From Schleiferiaceae bacterium (GTDB lineage: Bacteria; Bacteroidota; Bacteroidia; Flavobacteriales; Schleiferiaceae): DNA of 12,729 nucleotides. Shown here piece after piece: positions 1 to 6,703 of this stretch; positions within the stretch are counted from its first letter, which is position 1; each line of letters starts with the position of its first letter. Under the pieces are notes generated by a model, which was not told the origin of the DNA, made no database searches, and saw nothing but the letters and a program-made list of their open reading frames with translations. The DNA lies in NCBI GenBank assembly GCA_025210575.1, contig JAOARK010000167.1, forward strand, positions 1 to 12,729, read 5' to 3'. A program made the translations under genes and the position numbers.

Positions 1-384
1 AAAATGGGAGATTTTATTGCCTTTAGAGCTGCCATAGAATTACTGAAAGATAGAGGAATGGAAAGCCGAGTGCAAGAGGTTTATGAAAAGGCCAAGGCTC
101 AAGAAGGTATTCCAGATGAAGAGATTAAGAACTACGTAAAAGAAATATACGAGCCATTTACTCCAGATGAAGTTTCAGAGAAAATTGCTGAGCTTCTGAA
201 GCCAGAAGAGATGAAGGCAGATTTGGAGATCATCTTCCAAAGTATCTACACCTTGCATCAGGCTTGTCCGAACAACAAAGGCGATTGGTACTTTACTGGA
301 GATTTTCCAACACCTGGAGGTAACCGAGTAGTGAACAAGGCTTTTATGTATTACGTAGAGGGCAGAGACGAAAGAGCTTATTAG
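1..384 (+). CDS. purF: Amidophosphoribosyltransferase, C-terminal part (gene enters from left edge)
   Basis: The open frame is already running at base 1 and ends at TAG 382-384, so only the C-terminal ~128 residues are present; the ATG at base 4 is internal, not a start. The segment matches my recollection of the end of the long (~630 residue) Bacteroidota amidophosphoribosyltransferase: the AFRAAIELLKD helix, the NYVKEIYEPFT stretch, a CPNNKGDWYFTGDFPTPGGN block (CP..GDWYFTGD.PTPGGNRVVN) and the terminal EGRDERAY. The enzyme makes 5-phosphoribosylamine from PRPP and glutamine, the first committed step of purine synthesis, in the cytoplasm. The glutaminase and PRPP-binding domains lie outside the window, so catalytic integrity cannot be judged. 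The methyltransferase gene follows on the same strand after 23 bases and may be co-transcribed. Confidence 0.75.
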   Translation, partial: KMGDFIAFRAAIELLKDRGMESRVQEVYEKAKAQEGIPDEEIKNYVKEIYEPFTPDEVSEKIAELLKPEEMKADLEIIFQSIYTLHQACPNNKGDWYFTGDFPTPGGNRVVNKAFMYYVEGRDERAY

Positions 385-407
385 GCTGTCGCTGAAAAGA
401 GGTATTT

Positions 408-1331
408 ATGAATTGGCGACATAAAGCATTCATCCAAAAATTCATTTCTGTTTTTCCGAATCATGAAAAGCTGAATTACATTTTTCAAAAAAGGGTGACT
501 AAAGCGGTTTTTCTTGATGACCAACACTTTGGTTGGAAGGTAGAACATGCACGTGACCATATTGCCTATTTCAATGAAAACGGTTCACCAAATGCTGAAA
601 GCAAGGTTGTTGAATTAGGCACAGGTTGGTATCCAATAATTCCGATGCTTTTCTTTTTGACAAAAACGGGTAAGGTAATGTCTTATGACATTCAGAATTG
701 GATGACTAAGGACAACCAACTCGCTACCATTAAGAAATTGAAGGAATGGAAAGACAATGGGAAACTTGAGAGTTACATTTCTGATATTGATGAAGCGAAC
801 TGGAAAGTATTGTTGGATGTGCTTTCCAATCCTGAACAATACTCGTTTGAAGATATTAACCAAGTAATTGGATTGAGCATTCACTTGAAAGATGCAAGTC
901 AATCGGGATTAAAAGAAGATAGCATTGATTTTATATGTTCTAATAATACGTTCGAACATATTTATCCAGGTGTTTTAAAAAGCATTCTATCTGAGTTCAA
1001 GCGAATCATAAAACCAGAAGGGGTGATGAGTCATTTCATTGACATGTCAGATCATTTCGCGCATTCAGATCCTTCTATTACGATTTACAATTTCTTAGGT
1101 TTTAGCAAAAAGCAATGGGATTTTATAGATAACAAAATTCAACCTCAAAATCGTTTACGCTTCAAGGATTTTATAAGCATTTATAATGATTTAGGTATTC
1201 CAGTTACGGAAACTGAAACTAGAGAAGGAGATTTAGATGCATTAAAAAGAACGAAAGTGCACCCTGAATTTGCTGGTTATTCTGCAGAAGAACTGGCCAT
1301 TAGTCATTGCTATATCGTTTCTAAAATTTAG
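408..1331 (+). CDS. Class I SAM-dependent methyltransferase
   Basis: A 307-residue soluble protein with a Rossmann methyltransferase core. Motif I, the SAM-binding glycine loop, is VVELGTGWYP at residues 67-76. The acidic end of strand 2 is YDI at 93-95. Motif IV is DSIDFICSNNTFEHI at 171-185, followed by the KRIIKPEGVMSHFID strand at about 198-212. Between motifs II and IV there is an extra ~70-residue helical insertion, and about 95 residues after the core could form a substrate cap. No signal peptide or membrane segment is seen. Family members of this general type methylate small molecules, lipids or sugars; the substrate cannot be read here, and purF upstream gives no hint. The ATG start follows purF by 23 bases. 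The 3' end overlaps the convergent gene by 11 bases and both use TAG stops. Confidence 0.8.
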   Translation: MNWRHKAFIQKFISVFPNHEKLNYIFQKRVTKAVFLDDQHFGWKVEHARDHIAYFNENGSPNAESKVVELGTGWYPIIPMLFFLTKTGKVMSYDIQNWMTKDNQLATIKKLKEWKDNGKLESYISDIDEANWKVLLDVLSNPEQYSFEDINQVIGLSIHLKDASQSGLKEDSIDFICSNNTFEHIYPGVLKSILSEFKRIIKPEGVMSHFIDMSDHFAHSDPSITIYNFLGFSKKQWDFIDNKIQPQNRLRFKDFISIYNDLGIPVTETETREGDLDALKRTKVHPEFAGYSAEELAISHCYIVSKI

Positions 1332-1336
1332 AAACG
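1316..1336. repeat. 21-bp near-perfect palindrome spanning two convergent stop codons
   Basis: Arms CGTTTCTAAA (1316-1325) and TTTAGAAACG (1327-1336) are exact reverse complements around a single A. Both TAG stops, of the plus-strand methyltransferase and the minus-strand membrane-protein gene, lie inside it. Two further short inverted repeats follow directly: GTAAA/TTTAC (1337-1350) and CCCC/GGGG (1352-1365). No clear T-tract follows on either strand, so this is not a standard intrinsic terminator. A bidirectional RNA hairpin that slows or ends transcription, or protects 3' ends, is an inference. Confidence 0.5.
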
Positions 1337-1755
1337 GTAAACTGCTTTACTCCCCAAATAAGGGGCTTCAATAAGTATTTCGGTTTAAAGACAAAGAGGG
1401 TGTTGGCAGCAGTTAAGCTAATGATGTATTCTATACTTGGATTTACGGTTAAAATTACAATTGCTGTAATTCCTGTATAACCAGATAGTATCTGTACAAC
1501 AAATCGCTTTATCGAGATCAAACCATCTTGAACCGTTTTAATGTGCGTATTAACCAATTTAGGATAGCGTTCAATTAAATATTGGCCAGTCTTTTTGTCT
1601 CTTGAAATTTCTTGAATTACGTCTGCATCTAAGTACAGCGTAGTTTGAATAATTTCATCATCACCTTCTTTCAGTAACCAAACATGTTTGCCACTGCGCA
1701 ATAAGTTGACAATAATTTTAAGATGCTTTATTTGAAGTACCTGAACTGACAACAC
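1321..1755 (-). CDS. Unrecognised membrane protein, third gene of the three-gene paralogous-module cassette
   Basis: I do not recognise this 144-residue protein. Residues 37-53 (QTTLYLDADVIQEISRD) align without gaps to residues 206-223 of the preceding gene's protein, with 8 identities in 17 positions. A helix-like stretch at 65-90 follows, as in that protein. Residues about 92-123 are strongly hydrophobic (GITAIVILTV, then YIISLTAANTLFVF), suggesting one or two membrane segments, and a basic tail follows (KPKYLLKP). It is thus the only obvious membrane member of the cassette and could anchor the other two. The start is GTG at 1755, inside the upstream gene (38-base overlap); a TTG codon follows directly and no ribosome-binding site is visible, so the exact start is uncertain. 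The frame stays open through the unique module and membrane segments, which argues it is real. Confidence 0.65.
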   Translation of the reverse strand: MLSVQVLQIKHLKIIVNLLRSGKHVWLLKEGDDEIIQTTLYLDADVIQEISRDKKTGQYLIERYPKLVNTHIKTVQDGLISIKRFVVQILSGYTGITAIVILTVNPSIEYIISLTAANTLFVFKPKYLLKPLIWGVKQFTVSKF

Positions 1756-2569
1756 TTTGAATAAAATCTTTAACTAGAAAAACCATAGATTTCCAATATT
1801 TCAATGAGATGTCTATGTGCTGCTCATGCAATTGAACTATCAATTCTTTTGCAGAAAGAACATCTTCTTTCTTCACTCCATTGCTCCCTGAGTTTTCGGC
1901 AAAATCTTTCTCAATCCTGGTGATTACATCTCCATCTATGCCCACTCGGGTTTGCATAACTATACTTTCTGTTCCCAAATCGCGCATTCGTTTCAGTTTT
2001 AAACGGACGTCTGGTTCAGGCTTGTAGAAGAATGACTTGTCAGTCATAGATGCCTTATAGATATGGATTTTGTCTCCTTTATCTTCTTCCGTCTTAGAGC
2101 CTGGTACTATTTCGTCTTCCAGCGTTTTGATGTATTTGCAAAAGCTAGCCATTCTTCTAAAGACGGTATATTCTCTATCAGAGATATGAATGTGCTTATT
2201 GTCCTGAAAAACTTTTTCTAGGGTTAACAGACGCGCATATAAATTTTCAAATGATCTTGCTCCTTCCTTAGGCCCCCAATTTTCTTCCTTTACGGGATTC
2301 ATCTTTTGCCACTTATCTGTTTTGTCTAAATAGTGGATTGAATCCTTCTTTAAATCGAGCTTGGGGTATTTAAGGATAATGCGTTCAAACTTTATTCTGT
2401 ATTTATCGAAGATGTCTTTTACAATGTCATAATACCTTTTTCGGCCAGGAGAAGCAAGCATTCCATCTTTTACAACAGTGTTGACTTCAAGGTTGGTAAG
2501 GTCGTCCAGAAGCTGAGAAAGTACAGATTCTCGATCATCACTACCAAAAACATTTTTAAGAATCCCCAT
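1718..2569 (-). CDS. Unrecognised soluble protein, second gene of the paralogous-module cassette
   Basis: A 283-residue, charged, cytoplasmic-looking protein that I cannot assign to a family. The N-terminus (about 10-70) is helical and contains TNLEVNTVVKDG at 25-36, resembling VNLEIKTYIGD in the first cassette protein. The middle (about 70-190) is rich in lysine, aromatic and acidic residues and shows no enzymatic motif known to me. The C-terminus (about 200-275) carries the module shared by all three proteins: QTRVGIDGDVITRIEKDF at 206-223, a polar linker, then a predicted helix around LHEQHIDISLKYWKSMVFLV at 247-266. Its ATG overlaps the end of the first gene by 14 bases, and its own end overlaps the third gene by 38, implying translational coupling. 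A scaffold or regulatory subunit is possible, but this is inference. Confidence 0.75.
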   Translation of the reverse strand: MGILKNVFGSDDRESVLSQLLDDLTNLEVNTVVKDGMLASPGRKRYYDIVKDIFDKYRIKFERIILKYPKLDLKKDSIHYLDKTDKWQKMNPVKEENWGPKEGARSFENLYARLLTLEKVFQDNKHIHISDREYTVFRRMASFCKYIKTLEDEIVPGSKTEEDKGDKIHIYKASMTDKSFFYKPEPDVRLKLKRMRDLGTESIVMQTRVGIDGDVITRIEKDFAENSGSNGVKKEDVLSAKELIVQLHEQHIDISLKYWKSMVFLVKDFIQSVVSSGTSNKAS

Positions 2570-2924
2570 TGTCCTCGCTCATGAAGTCCGTAATCGTTTC
2601 CACCAGTTCTTTTACTAAGGCAATGTTGTTCTTAATGATTTCTTGCCCGTTTTTTTCTCTGGTTTGATGAAACTTTAATAGGTCCTGATAGTTGTCATGA
2701 AAATTCTTCGACATCTCGGTGCGAATATCACCTTGTAATAAATTGATTGTAGAATGAATGCCTTCTACGTTTGCATTGTTAGTAAATGAGGCTTTTTTAT
2801 CGGCTTCAACATAGGTCATGTCGCCTATATAAGTTTTGATTTCAAGGTTCACCATTTTTGTAGCCTGCCCTGCAACTTTTTCTAGCCAAGATTTAGGATC
2901 TGGAGTTTCGTTTGAATCACTCAT
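2556..2924 (-). CDS. Unrecognised small soluble protein, first gene of the paralogous-module cassette
   Basis: A 122-residue acidic protein with no signal peptide or membrane segment and no family that I recognise. After a polar N-terminus there is a beta-like stretch VNLEIKTYIGD (25-35). Residues 58-75 (STINLLQGDIRTEMSKNF) then align without gaps to residues 206-223 of the next protein, with T, G, D, T, K and F identical. From H86 to I111 the two proteins again align without gaps (H, K and LVK identical), consistent with a shared helix. The protein is therefore mostly the shared module. The ATG start at 2924 lies 25 bases after a good Bacteroidota -7 element, and the TAA stop overlaps the next start. 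No catalytic residues are apparent, which favours a binding or structural role. Confidence 0.75.
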   Translation of the reverse strand: MSDSNETPDPKSWLEKVAGQATKMVNLEIKTYIGDMTYVEADKKASFTNNANVEGIHSTINLLQGDIRTEMSKNFHDNYQDLLKFHQTREKNGQEIIKNNIALVKELVETITDFMSEDNGDS

Positions 2925-2949
2925 TAAAATGAAGTTTTAGTTGGTGTGC

Positions 2950-2980
2950 TAAAGCTAAATTTTAATTAGGGCGATTGCAA
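2950..2980 (-). promoter_or_regulatory. Bacteroidota-type promoter for the three-gene cassette
   Basis: On the minus strand, TTG (2980-2978) and TAGCTTTA (2957-2950) are separated by 20 bases. This matches the Bacteroidota housekeeping consensus TTG-N17-23-TAnnTTTG except for the last base of the -7 element. It sits in the 63-base gap between the lipoprotein stop and the cassette start. It implies the cassette can be transcribed on its own and is not just the tail of the outer-membrane operon. Confidence 0.5.
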
Positions 2981-2987
2981 GTTTATC

Positions 2988-4172
2988 CTATAGTTTAGGT
3001 ACGTCTATAGAATACATTATGTAGTACCCTGAGGACTTATTGCCAAGATAAACAATGTCTTCAATTTTGAACCAAAAGAGGTCTCCAGGTGTAAGGTCTG
3101 CTCGAAATGGAAGCTCCTCCTTCCAAACTTTTGTTTTGGTATCGTAGGACCATATTTCATTGGTTATCCAATCAACTGTATTAGGAGCGTTATGGCTTAA
3201 TCCAAAGTAGATCTTATCGCCATGAGAAAAGCTAACGGTTTTGTCCTTTAGTTCACCTGGATAGGTCGTTTCTAAATTCCAGCTATCTACTTCAGAGTTA
3301 TATCTATAGACGTTTTTGTCTTCTGTAATGATATATGCAAATTGCCCGAGATTTACACCGGCCTTTGCTGGGCTGGTATGTATCAAATTATTTTTCATGG
3401 CCCACTGATCATTTATCAAGTCGTATCCGTACGAAGCAGATCTACCCACTACAAACATGAATTGAGAATGACTAAAGACATGTTGGTATTCAGAATCTGT
3501 GAAATTGAATGGAGGATAGGACGCAACACTCCATTCATTATTGCTTAGTTTCAATAAATGCTGGGTGGATGGAAAAACATCTAAAAAATAGAGGTCATCT
3601 CCGTGTTGTGCACCTTGAGAGAGCCTTCCGTAATTATGCCAGTTTATTCCATGGAATTCTTGGTGAACAGAATTGAATCCGTAGGATTTACCATCTCCCA
3701 TAATAACATAACCCGTATTGTTATTCGATGCGCCAAGCGCCTTATAAAATGAAGAACCAATACCCAGTTTTTCATCTAACTTGCTAAAGGGAGAAGGGTT
3801 GAAATTTATTCCATTAGAGTAAACAATGCGATTTTTGTAAATAGCGTAAGCTCTTACATTATAGCTCCAGGCTTCAGAAAGATGTTCTTCTATTCGTGCG
3901 CTAAAATTTCCTAGACTTACTGTGGTACCGAGCACAACTTTATAATCGTTTATAGTTGGGCTAGCTCCTTCCTCGCACCAGACAAATCCATATTCTGTGG
4001 TTTGACTTGTACCTAAATAAACAACTTCAGCATTGAAGTTCACACCCTCATGGCTTAAATTAGAAATATCTAATGTGGTAATAATTGGAAACTGTTGTAT
4101 ACCCTCATGATTTTCGCAACCTAAAAAAGTAAGGAGTATAGATAATACAATAATGTTCTTTACTATTCTCAT
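2988..4172 (-). CDS. Lipoprotein with fibronectin-III-like domain and kelch-like repeats
   Basis: A 394-residue protein with a lipoprotein signal peptide (hydrophobic core at residues 7-17, lipobox FLGC with the lipidated Cys19). Residues about 28-125 look like the fibronectin-III-like domain common in Bacteroidota lipoproteins: ITTLDISNLSHEGVNFNAEV, then EYGFVWCEEG, and the closing SYNVRAYAIYKNRIVYSNGI. Residues about 135-394 hold repeats of the kelch/beta-propeller type, seen as recurring units in which a tyrosine-rich strand precedes a tryptophan turn (LLKLSNNEWSV, YDLINDQWAM, VYRYNSEVDSWNLE, IWSYDTKTKVWKE). Such proteins bind carbohydrate or protein at the outer membrane; no enzymatic motif is seen. 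The ATG overlaps the stop of the barrel gene (ATGA), so the two are translationally coupled and probably form a complex. The lipobox -3 position is Phe, slightly unusual. Confidence 0.75.
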   Translation of the reverse strand: MRIVKNIIVLSILLTFLGCENHEGIQQFPIITTLDISNLSHEGVNFNAEVVYLGTSQTTEYGFVWCEEGASPTINDYKVVLGTTVSLGNFSARIEEHLSEAWSYNVRAYAIYKNRIVYSNGINFNPSPFSKLDEKLGIGSSFYKALGASNNNTGYVIMGDGKSYGFNSVHQEFHGINWHNYGRLSQGAQHGDDLYFLDVFPSTQHLLKLSNNEWSVASYPPFNFTDSEYQHVFSHSQFMFVVGRSASYGYDLINDQWAMKNNLIHTSPAKAGVNLGQFAYIITEDKNVYRYNSEVDSWNLETTYPGELKDKTVSFSHGDKIYFGLSHNAPNTVDWITNEIWSYDTKTKVWKEELPFRADLTPGDLFWFKIEDIVYLGNKSSGYYIMYSIDVPKL

Positions 4173-5311
4173 ATCGATAATCCTAAAATGATGGATACTT
4201 CACTCTGTCTTAAGTGCTGCTCGTTAGAACCTAGATCATTTAACATGCTGTATCGAACTTCGGCAGACCATACCAATGTCTTTCCATAATTCAAAAGGGT
4301 TCCTATCCCCATAGAGAATCCTGCCATATGATCTGCAATAAAATCTCTGTTTGCGACTTCGGTATAAATTCCTTCGATAGGATATTCATATATGTATTGG
4401 GTGGTTTTATTCTTGAAATTGTAAGAATACAAAGGTCCTACTTGAACAAAAGGGCTAAGTGTCTTCGTATAAATGGAATATCTAAAAAGCAAGGGTATAT
4501 TGATGGCACTTTGATCAATAAGAAGGTCTGTGTCTACTGGGCTACCTCTAAATTTGTAGTTGTATTTGTAGCGATAAGATTGACTTATGTTTTTGAAGTA
4601 TAAACCTGTATGAATTGAAACTGGACTAGCATTTATAGGAAGGTTGGCCATAATGCCTATGGTACCCGCCCATTCGGTTTGAAATGGAACAGCAGAAAAC
4701 TCACCTAAATATTCATTTGCTGGACTATATGTAGTGGCTGCAAGGCCAAGATGAATACCAATAGTAGGTCTGGGAAATACTCTTTTATTGCCTTGATTCA
4801 ATTGATTGACATAACGTTTCAGGTTGCTTTTGCCATATCTGGTAAAGGTCATTTTGGGATGGACAATTTTTTCCTTTTTCATCTGGGCAGTCATAAAGTC
4901 TTTTATTGCCTTTCGATCTTTTGGAATTTCAACCGTTCTATTAGATGATGAGTCGTGTAGGTAAAAACGTTTTTCATCTTCTTTAAGGTGCAGTAAGGAG
5001 AGCGTGTATTTACCCTTAATAAGTTCTCTGAAAAAGTATCTTTTTTCCACTCCATTGATATAGACCCATTTGGCTTTATAAACTTTTTTCTTGTTTAGGC
5101 CATATTCTATGGCATTCTCTGGAGTATACACTTTTTGCTGACCGTACTCTAAAACTGTAAAGCCTTCATGATTCAATTGACCTTTGTTGAAGATTTTTAC
5201 TCCGTCAATCAAGTATTTTCCTGTAGTGTAATATCCTGACTGAGCTTGGATGCCGAAAAATGAAGTAAGGCAAAGAGAAAAGAATACTACTCTTAACAAT
5301 TGAATATTCAA
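4169..5311 (-). CDS. Outer-membrane beta-barrel protein (PorT-like) with N-terminal periplasmic domain
   Basis: A 380-residue exported protein. The signal peptide spans residues 1-24 (hydrophobic VVFFSLCLTSFFG, cleavage near IQAQ). Residues about 25-178 form a soluble lysine- and tyrosine-rich domain that I do not recognise. Residues about 180-380 alternate hydrophobic and polar residues as in an eight-to-ten-stranded barrel of the PorT/OMP_b-brl type: TIGIHLGLAAT, AGTIGIMANLP, VSIHTGLYFK, INIPLLFRYSI, LSPFVQVGPLYSYNF, AGFSMGIGTLL, LVWSAEVRYSM and SEVSIILGLSI. The chain ends in Ile where Phe is more usual. The start is TTG at 5311, because an in-frame TAA lies four codons upstream and no ATG intervenes; TTG at 5299 is an alternative giving a shorter signal peptide. 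It is the first gene of a pair with the overlapping lipoprotein gene. The function is unknown, with surface assembly or ligand binding the likely role. Confidence 0.75.
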   Translation of the reverse strand: MNIQLLRVVFFSLCLTSFFGIQAQSGYYTTGKYLIDGVKIFNKGQLNHEGFTVLEYGQQKVYTPENAIEYGLNKKKVYKAKWVYINGVEKRYFFRELIKGKYTLSLLHLKEDEKRFYLHDSSSNRTVEIPKDRKAIKDFMTAQMKKEKIVHPKMTFTRYGKSNLKRYVNQLNQGNKRVFPRPTIGIHLGLAATTYSPANEYLGEFSAVPFQTEWAGTIGIMANLPINASPVSIHTGLYFKNISQSYRYKYNYKFRGSPVDTDLLIDQSAINIPLLFRYSIYTKTLSPFVQVGPLYSYNFKNKTTQYIYEYPIEGIYTEVANRDFIADHMAGFSMGIGTLLNYGKTLVWSAEVRYSMLNDLGSNEQHLRQSEVSIILGLSI

Positions 5312-5340
5312 AGCTATTGTTTATGGGTTTAAAATGCGAG

Positions 5341-5370
5341 CAATGATAACTATTGTTAAGATTAATTCAA
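5341..5370 (-). promoter_or_regulatory. Bacteroidota-type promoter for the barrel-lipoprotein pair
   Basis: On the minus strand TTG (5370-5368) is followed, after exactly 19 bases, by TATCATTG (5348-5341), one mismatch from TAnnTTTG. It lies in the 87-base gap between the arylsulfotransferase-like gene and the barrel gene, 29 bases before the TTG start. It indicates that the barrel-lipoprotein pair is its own transcription unit. Confidence 0.5.
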
Positions 5371-5398
5371 ATGACAATGATTAGAGCCCGGTATCTAT

Positions 5399-6694
5399 CT
5401 AGTATACTCTAAACCAATTCATTCTTGGATAATACCTCTGATTATCTAAAAACTGAGTAAAGCTAAAGGTTTCGAACTCGTTGGGATCATTTAAATTCAC
5501 CAAATGATACCTACCTTTCATGGTTTCCTCAATAATAAGTATAGAATCATTCAGCAACTCTTGGGAACCTTCTATGTCGGTGTAAAAATCGTGCTCGTTG
5601 GCATAGTTTGTAAGTAGCACCTCAAATTGACCATTGCTAAAATCATATCGCACGATGTTGCTCTTTGTGTCAAAAACAGAGGTGTGAATTTTTTGTTGCT
5701 TTTTACTTACACGGTTGTTGTTAAACACGAGTATTGTGCTATCCGAAACAATATCAACATCATGTTGGCTATGCCATGGACCAAAAGAATGCCAGAGTAT
5801 AGAATCATTTTCTGGTCTATATAGAAGCACCATATTCAAATTTCTCAAAGAGATGAATAAGTCTCCTTGATTCCAGTATTTAGTTGCTGATAAACTGGGT
5901 TGAATATCATTGAGATGAAAAACATTTTGCTCGTTAACGGCAGAAGAGGCGATGAGATCGTAAAACCCATTATTTTTTAATAAACTGTAAATGCTAATCT
6001 TCTGTAAAATTTCACCGTCTGTATTAGCCTGGACAAGGTACTCATCCCAAAAATTCTCGGGTAAGGTGGTATCCTTTCCGGCACAAAACCAAATATTACC
6101 ATGACTATCTGGGTTTAAAGAATGGTGCGCGTTCACCTTTGTTTTCCACTTTAAATTGGAATTCTTATCCAGGCAATAGAGATTCTCTTCTTTGTGCATT
6201 TCAAACACTAAAGATGTATCTGGAAGCATGTATGGATGCTTTATTCTGCTTCGGTGAAGATCTTTGGTGTTGGTGTGTTCGGTAATAAAAGCTTGATCAA
6301 TACTCCAGGTGTGTAAAGTGTCTTTTTGGTCTAAACTGAGTAAATACGCTTTCCATGTTGAGCTAGATACATCTAGGATGGAAATCAATATTTTTTGATC
6401 CAGATTTAGCTTATTCTCAAAATCAGCCCAATTTTTTGTTTGCAGTTCTGGTAAATCGAAGATCAATTCTCGCGCTTTAGCAAGCTTTGTAGGATCTAAG
6501 GTTAATTGGTCGGAATTGTTAAAGCCGAAACTGAAAAAATGCCCGACTTGATAAAAGAGCTTTTCGGCTACATTCAATTGTTCGAACCCGTCTTTATGTG
6601 CTTTGGTAAAAACATGACCGGTTATTCCGATGCTCACCAAAACGATAAATCCTAAAACAACAAGGTAGGCGAAAAGCTCTTTTAATATCTTCAT
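5399..6694 (-). CDS. Membrane-anchored arylsulfotransferase-like beta-propeller protein
   Basis: A 431-residue protein with one N-terminal hydrophobic anchor (residues 8-28, ending near GITGHVF) and a long extracytoplasmic portion. The portion from about residue 150 resembles the arylsulfotransferase (ASST/Arylsulfotran_2) propeller: NAHHSLNPDSHGNIWF at 188-203, FHLNDIQP at 259-266, ILWHSFGPWHSQHDVDIVSD at 299-318 followed by ILVFNNN at 321-327, and late EGSQELLNDSILI at 375-387 and RYHLVN at 395-400. These His- and Asp-containing strand ends are what the family uses around its active-site funnel, but I cannot confirm that the catalytic histidines are conserved, so sulfate-transfer activity is unproven. 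The ATG lies 9 bases after the kbl stop, so the two genes are almost certainly co-transcribed. The pairing with an amino-acid enzyme is unexplained. Confidence 0.65.
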   Translation of the reverse strand: MKILKELFAYLVVLGFIVLVSIGITGHVFTKAHKDGFEQLNVAEKLFYQVGHFFSFGFNNSDQLTLDPTKLAKARELIFDLPELQTKNWADFENKLNLDQKILISILDVSSSTWKAYLLSLDQKDTLHTWSIDQAFITEHTNTKDLHRSRIKHPYMLPDTSLVFEMHKEENLYCLDKNSNLKWKTKVNAHHSLNPDSHGNIWFCAGKDTTLPENFWDEYLVQANTDGEILQKISIYSLLKNNGFYDLIASSAVNEQNVFHLNDIQPSLSATKYWNQGDLFISLRNLNMVLLYRPENDSILWHSFGPWHSQHDVDIVSDSTILVFNNNRVSKKQQKIHTSVFDTKSNIVRYDFSNGQFEVLLTNYANEHDFYTDIEGSQELLNDSILIIEETMKGRYHLVNLNDPNEFETFSFTQFLDNQRYYPRMNWFRVY

Positions 6695-6703
6695 TTAGGT
6701 GCG

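Noticed and set aside
615..902. 95-codon open frame on the minus strand
   Set aside because: It lies wholly inside the methyltransferase gene, whose motifs are clear in the other frame, and its product shows no coherent domain.
1321..2924. Reading the three-gene cassette as a toxin-antitoxin or known anti-phage system
   Set aside because: No nuclease, NTPase, TIR, cyclase or other effector motif is visible in any of the three proteins.
3342..4948. Plus-strand open frames of 65-91 codons opposite the lipoprotein and barrel genes
   Set aside because: They run antisense to well-supported exported proteins and encode no signal peptide or motif.
5399..6694. Naming the propeller protein as a functional aryl-sulfate sulfotransferase
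   Set aside because: The family resemblance rests on short His/Asp motifs; the full catalytic set could not be confirmed by eye, so only arylsulfotransferase-like is claimed.
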